A stretch of 64,000 bases of DNA from Corynebacterium wankanglinii (GTDB lineage Bacteria; Actinomycetota; Actinomycetes; Mycobacteriales; Mycobacteriaceae): contig CP061031.1 of assembly GCA_014490595.1 (NCBI GenBank), positions 1,054,001 to 1,118,000 of the forward strand, in the 5' to 3' direction. Each line of letters opens with the position of its first letter. Position 1 is the first letter of the stretch. The position numbers and the translations under genes are program-made. Positions 62,040-64,000 of the stretch are shown one piece after another. Under the pieces are notes generated by a model. The model had not been told where the DNA came from and made no database searches. It was given only the letters and a program-made list of their open reading frames with translations.

Positions 62040-63324
62040 CCCCTGGAATACCCTCGCAGCTTTGGCTGCGGGGTATTTTCTTGTCCTGATCGACCAGGGC
62101 TTTATGCCCGTGATCACGCCGCTGCTGCCTTTCGACGTCGGCTCCGCCGTGTGGCTCACCAGCATCTACCTGCTGTGCACGGTCGCGCCCATGCCGGCGA
62201 CAGGCAAGTTCGGCGACGCATTCGGGCAACGCCGCATTTTCCTCATCGGCCTCACCATCTACGTCGCCGCCCTGGTGTTTGCGGGTGCGTCCTGGTCCTT
62301 CGGCTCGTTGGTGGTGGCCCGCGGCCTGCAGGGGCTGGGCGCGGCGGTGTTTTTGCCTCAGGCATTCGGACTGATCCCGCGCGTGTTCGCCGACGACAAG
62401 CAGGGCCGCGCCTTCGCGGCGTGGGGCGTGATCGGTTCCGTCGCCTCGCTGATCGGACCTGTGGTCGGCGGGGCAGTGGCGCAGCACTTCGGGTGGCGCG
62501 CCGCGTTTTTCGCTCAGGCCGCGCTTGGCGCGGTGGCGCTGCTCGCCGGCCTGTTAGCCCTGCCGCGTCTGCCCCGCAGCGGCGAGCGGGTCAGTCTGCT
62601 GCCGGTGCTGCTGTCCTTCGGCGGGCTGGGTCTGCTTGTGTACGGCATCCAGTTCGGGCAGTGGCCCTCAATCCTCTTTGGCGCGCTGCTGATCGGCGTG
62701 TTGGTGCTGTCGGCCCGCAACGGCACGGACGACGGCTTTTTGCCCGTGGATCTGCTGGCGGACCGCTCGTTCGCCCTTGGTGCGCTCGGTGTGGCGGCGA
62801 TGGGTTTCACGGTGGCGTCCATGTTCATCCCGATGATGTACTGGCTGCAGGCGGTCGGGGGCGCCACGCCCACCGCCTCCGGGGCCATCACTGCGCCGAT
62901 GTCGGTGTTCGCCCTCGTGCTTACCCCGGTTGCCGGGTACCTCACGGACAGGCGCGACCCGGGCAGACTCTGCGCCGCCGGATTCGCCGTCTCCGGCGTG
63001 GGGCTCGCGCTCGCCATCTGGCTCATCCACTCCGGCGCCGGGGTGTGGTGGTTCACGGCTGTGACGTCGCTGCTGGGCATCGGCGGGGCATTCGTGTGGG
63101 CACCCAACGCGGCGGTGACCATGCGCGGTATCGCCGAGCACGAAACCGGTGCGGCCTCCGGGTTGTACAACACGGCGCGCCAGGTCGGCAGCGTGCTCGG
63201 CGTCGCGCTGGTGGGCGTGGTGCTCGCCTCCGGCGCGATCGAATCCACCGCGGGCTGGGCGCTCGCTTTGCCGCTCGGAGCGATGTTGCTCGGGGCGGTG
63301 TCGTCTCTGCGGCTTCGGGGGTAG
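61993..63324 (+). CDS. MFS transporter (DHA2-like, drug-export type)
   Basis: A membrane protein of up to 443 residues with about 12-14 helices (first: [22 protein letters not shown]). Motifs: [16 protein letters not shown] (motif A between helices 2-3), [19 protein letters not shown], and [19 protein letters not shown] (motif C) typical of antiporters. The substrate is unknown. The start is unclear: ATG 61993 (used here) or GTG 62014; either overlaps the gatA end. It is between gatA and pfkA. Confidence 0.8.
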   Translation: MRGCTAWVPLLKPAVNPWNTLAALAAGYFLVLIDQGFMPVITPLLPFDVGSAVWLTSIYLLCTVAPMPATGKFGDAFGQRRIFLIGLTIYVAALVFAGASWSFGSLVVARGLQGLGAAVFLPQAFGLIPRVFADDKQGRAFAAWGVIGSVASLIGPVVGGAVAQHFGWRAAFFAQAALGAVALLAGLLALPRLPRSGERVSLLPVLLSFGGLGLLVYGIQFGQWPSILFGALLIGVLVLSARNGTDDGFLPVDLLADRSFALGALGVAAMGFTVASMFIPMMYWLQAVGGATPTASGAITAPMSVFALVLTPVAGYLTDRRDPGRLCAAGFAVSGVGLALAIWLIHSGAGVWWFTAVTSLLGIGGAFVWAPNAAVTMRGIAEHETGAASGLYNTARQVGSVLGVALVGVVLASGAIESTAGWALALPLGAMLLGAVSSLRLRG

Positions 63325-63334
63325 CCTGGCTGGC

Positions 63335-64000
63335 ATGCGACTTGCCACTTTGACCTCCGGCGGCGACTGCCCCGGCCTCAACGCCGTCATCCGCGGCATC
63401 GTCCGCACGGCCAACACCGAGTACGGCTCTACCGTCGTGGGCTACCGCGACGGCTGGGTGGGCCTGATGGAAGACCGTCGTGTCGATCTTTACGACGACG
63501 CCTACATGGATTCCCTGCTGCTGCGCGGCGGCACGATCCTGGGCACCGGCCGGCTGCACCCGGACAAGTTCAAGGCGGGCCTGGACCAGATCAAGTTCAA
63601 CCTCGACGACGCGGGGGTGGATGCTCTCATCGCCATCGGCGGCGAGGGCACACTCAAGGGCGCGAAGTGGCTCTCCGATAACGGTATCCCGGTGGTGGGT
63701 GTGCCCAAGACCATCGACAACGACGTCGCCGCCACCGACTACACCTTCGGGTTCGACACGGCCGTCTCGGTGGCCACCGACGCGATCGACCGGCTCCACA
63801 CCACCGCCGAGTCCCACAACCGCATCCTCATCGTCGAGGTGATGGGCCGCCACGTCGGCTGGATCGCGTTGCACGCGGGCATGGCTGGCGGAGCGCACTA
63901 CACCGTGATACCGGAGGAGCCCTTCGACATTGCGGAAATCTGTAAGGCCATGGAGCGCCGCTTCCAGATGGGGGAGAAGTACGGCATCATCGTCGTCGCC
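63335..64000 (+). CDS. pfkA: 6-phosphofructokinase (3' partial)
   Basis: Runs off the window after 222 residues. Family motifs: [15 protein letters not shown] at the start, [18 protein letters not shown] near 109, and [21 protein letters not shown] near 130 with the catalytic Asp in DND, then [12 protein letters not shown]. It phosphorylates fructose-6-phosphate. Gly follows GGE where Asp would mark PPi-dependence, but a Lys (in PKTIDND) stands where classic ATP-dependent enzymes have Gly, so donor specificity is mixed by sequence. The start ATG 63335 gives a good N-terminus. Confidence 0.95.
   Translation, partial: MRLATLTSGGDCPGLNAVIRGIVRTANTEYGSTVVGYRDGWVGLMEDRRVDLYDDAYMDSLLLRGGTILGTGRLHPDKFKAGLDQIKFNLDDAGVDALIAIGGEGTLKGAKWLSDNGIPVVGVPKTIDNDVAATDYTFGFDTAVSVATDAIDRLHTTAESHNRILIVEVMGRHVGWIALHAGMAGGAHYTVIPEEPFDIAEICKAMERRFQMGEKYGIIVVA

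Overview
The window is high-GC actinobacterial DNA whose gene order and content point to the genus Corynebacterium. The diagnostic runs are argS-lysA-hom-thrB without thrC; rho-prfA-prmC-tsaC-wecA-atpI-atpBEFHAGDC; nucS for mismatch repair; glgE-glgB; and iscS...mnmA...ligA...gatC-gatA...pfkA. No species-level call is possible from sequence alone.

Region by region. (1) 1-4243 is a mobile-looking module: two tyrosine-recombinase-fold genes that seem to lack catalytic residues, followed by an IS4-type DDE transposase. It ends about 100-200 bp from the CCA end of a complete tRNA-Arg(CCG) gene (4244-4320, minus). (2) 4500-9330, minus strand, is a lactate utilisation locus: lactate permease lldP, then lutA-lutB-lutC. 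(3) 9493-14897 holds argS, lysA, hom and thrB (arginyl-tRNA synthesis and aspartate-family amino acids). (4) 14952-16691, minus, is an acyl-CoA ligase. (5) 16956-22988 is the termination/envelope cluster: rho, prfA, prmC, tsaC/sua5, wecA, atpI. (6) 23323-30533 is the complete F1Fo ATP synthase operon, closed by a strong terminator. (7) 30671-33307 carries a DUF2550 gene, nucS, a small zinc-site protein, a thiamine-binding-type protein and a thioredoxin/TPR protein. (8) 33304-37531, minus, is the glgE-glgB alpha-glucan pair. (9) 37616-41629 has an ABC ATPase, a Nudix hydrolase, a THUMP-like methyltransferase and iscS. (10) 41681-54144 is an accessory envelope/stress block inserted between iscS and mnmA: GH25 lysozyme, an esterase plus MprF-like pair that may make and remove aminoacyl-phosphatidylglycerol, a spermidine-synthase-like gene, a two-component system with its ABC exporter, and a CopB-type copper ATPase with its CsoR regulator. 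(11) 54316-64000 returns to core genes: mnmA, a MetE-like gene, a small membrane protein, an exonuclease, ligA, an ACT-domain protein, gatC, gatA, an MFS transporter and the start of pfkA.

As sequenced, nine genes contain eleven apparent single- or few-base frameshifts: lldP (2), lysA, wecA, glgB, esterase (2), spermidine-synthase-like, ABC permease, copB and gatA. Several of these are normally essential and both halves stay well conserved, so base-calling indels are the likeliest cause. Each is given here as one gene.

The strongest candidate for an undescribed system is the left-end module. It pairs two related, apparently inactivated tyrosine-recombinase-fold proteins with a complete DDE transposase, has hairpins before the second and third genes, and lies beside a tRNA 3' end. 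The recombinase-like proteins could act as target-recognition or DNA-bending subunits for the transposase.
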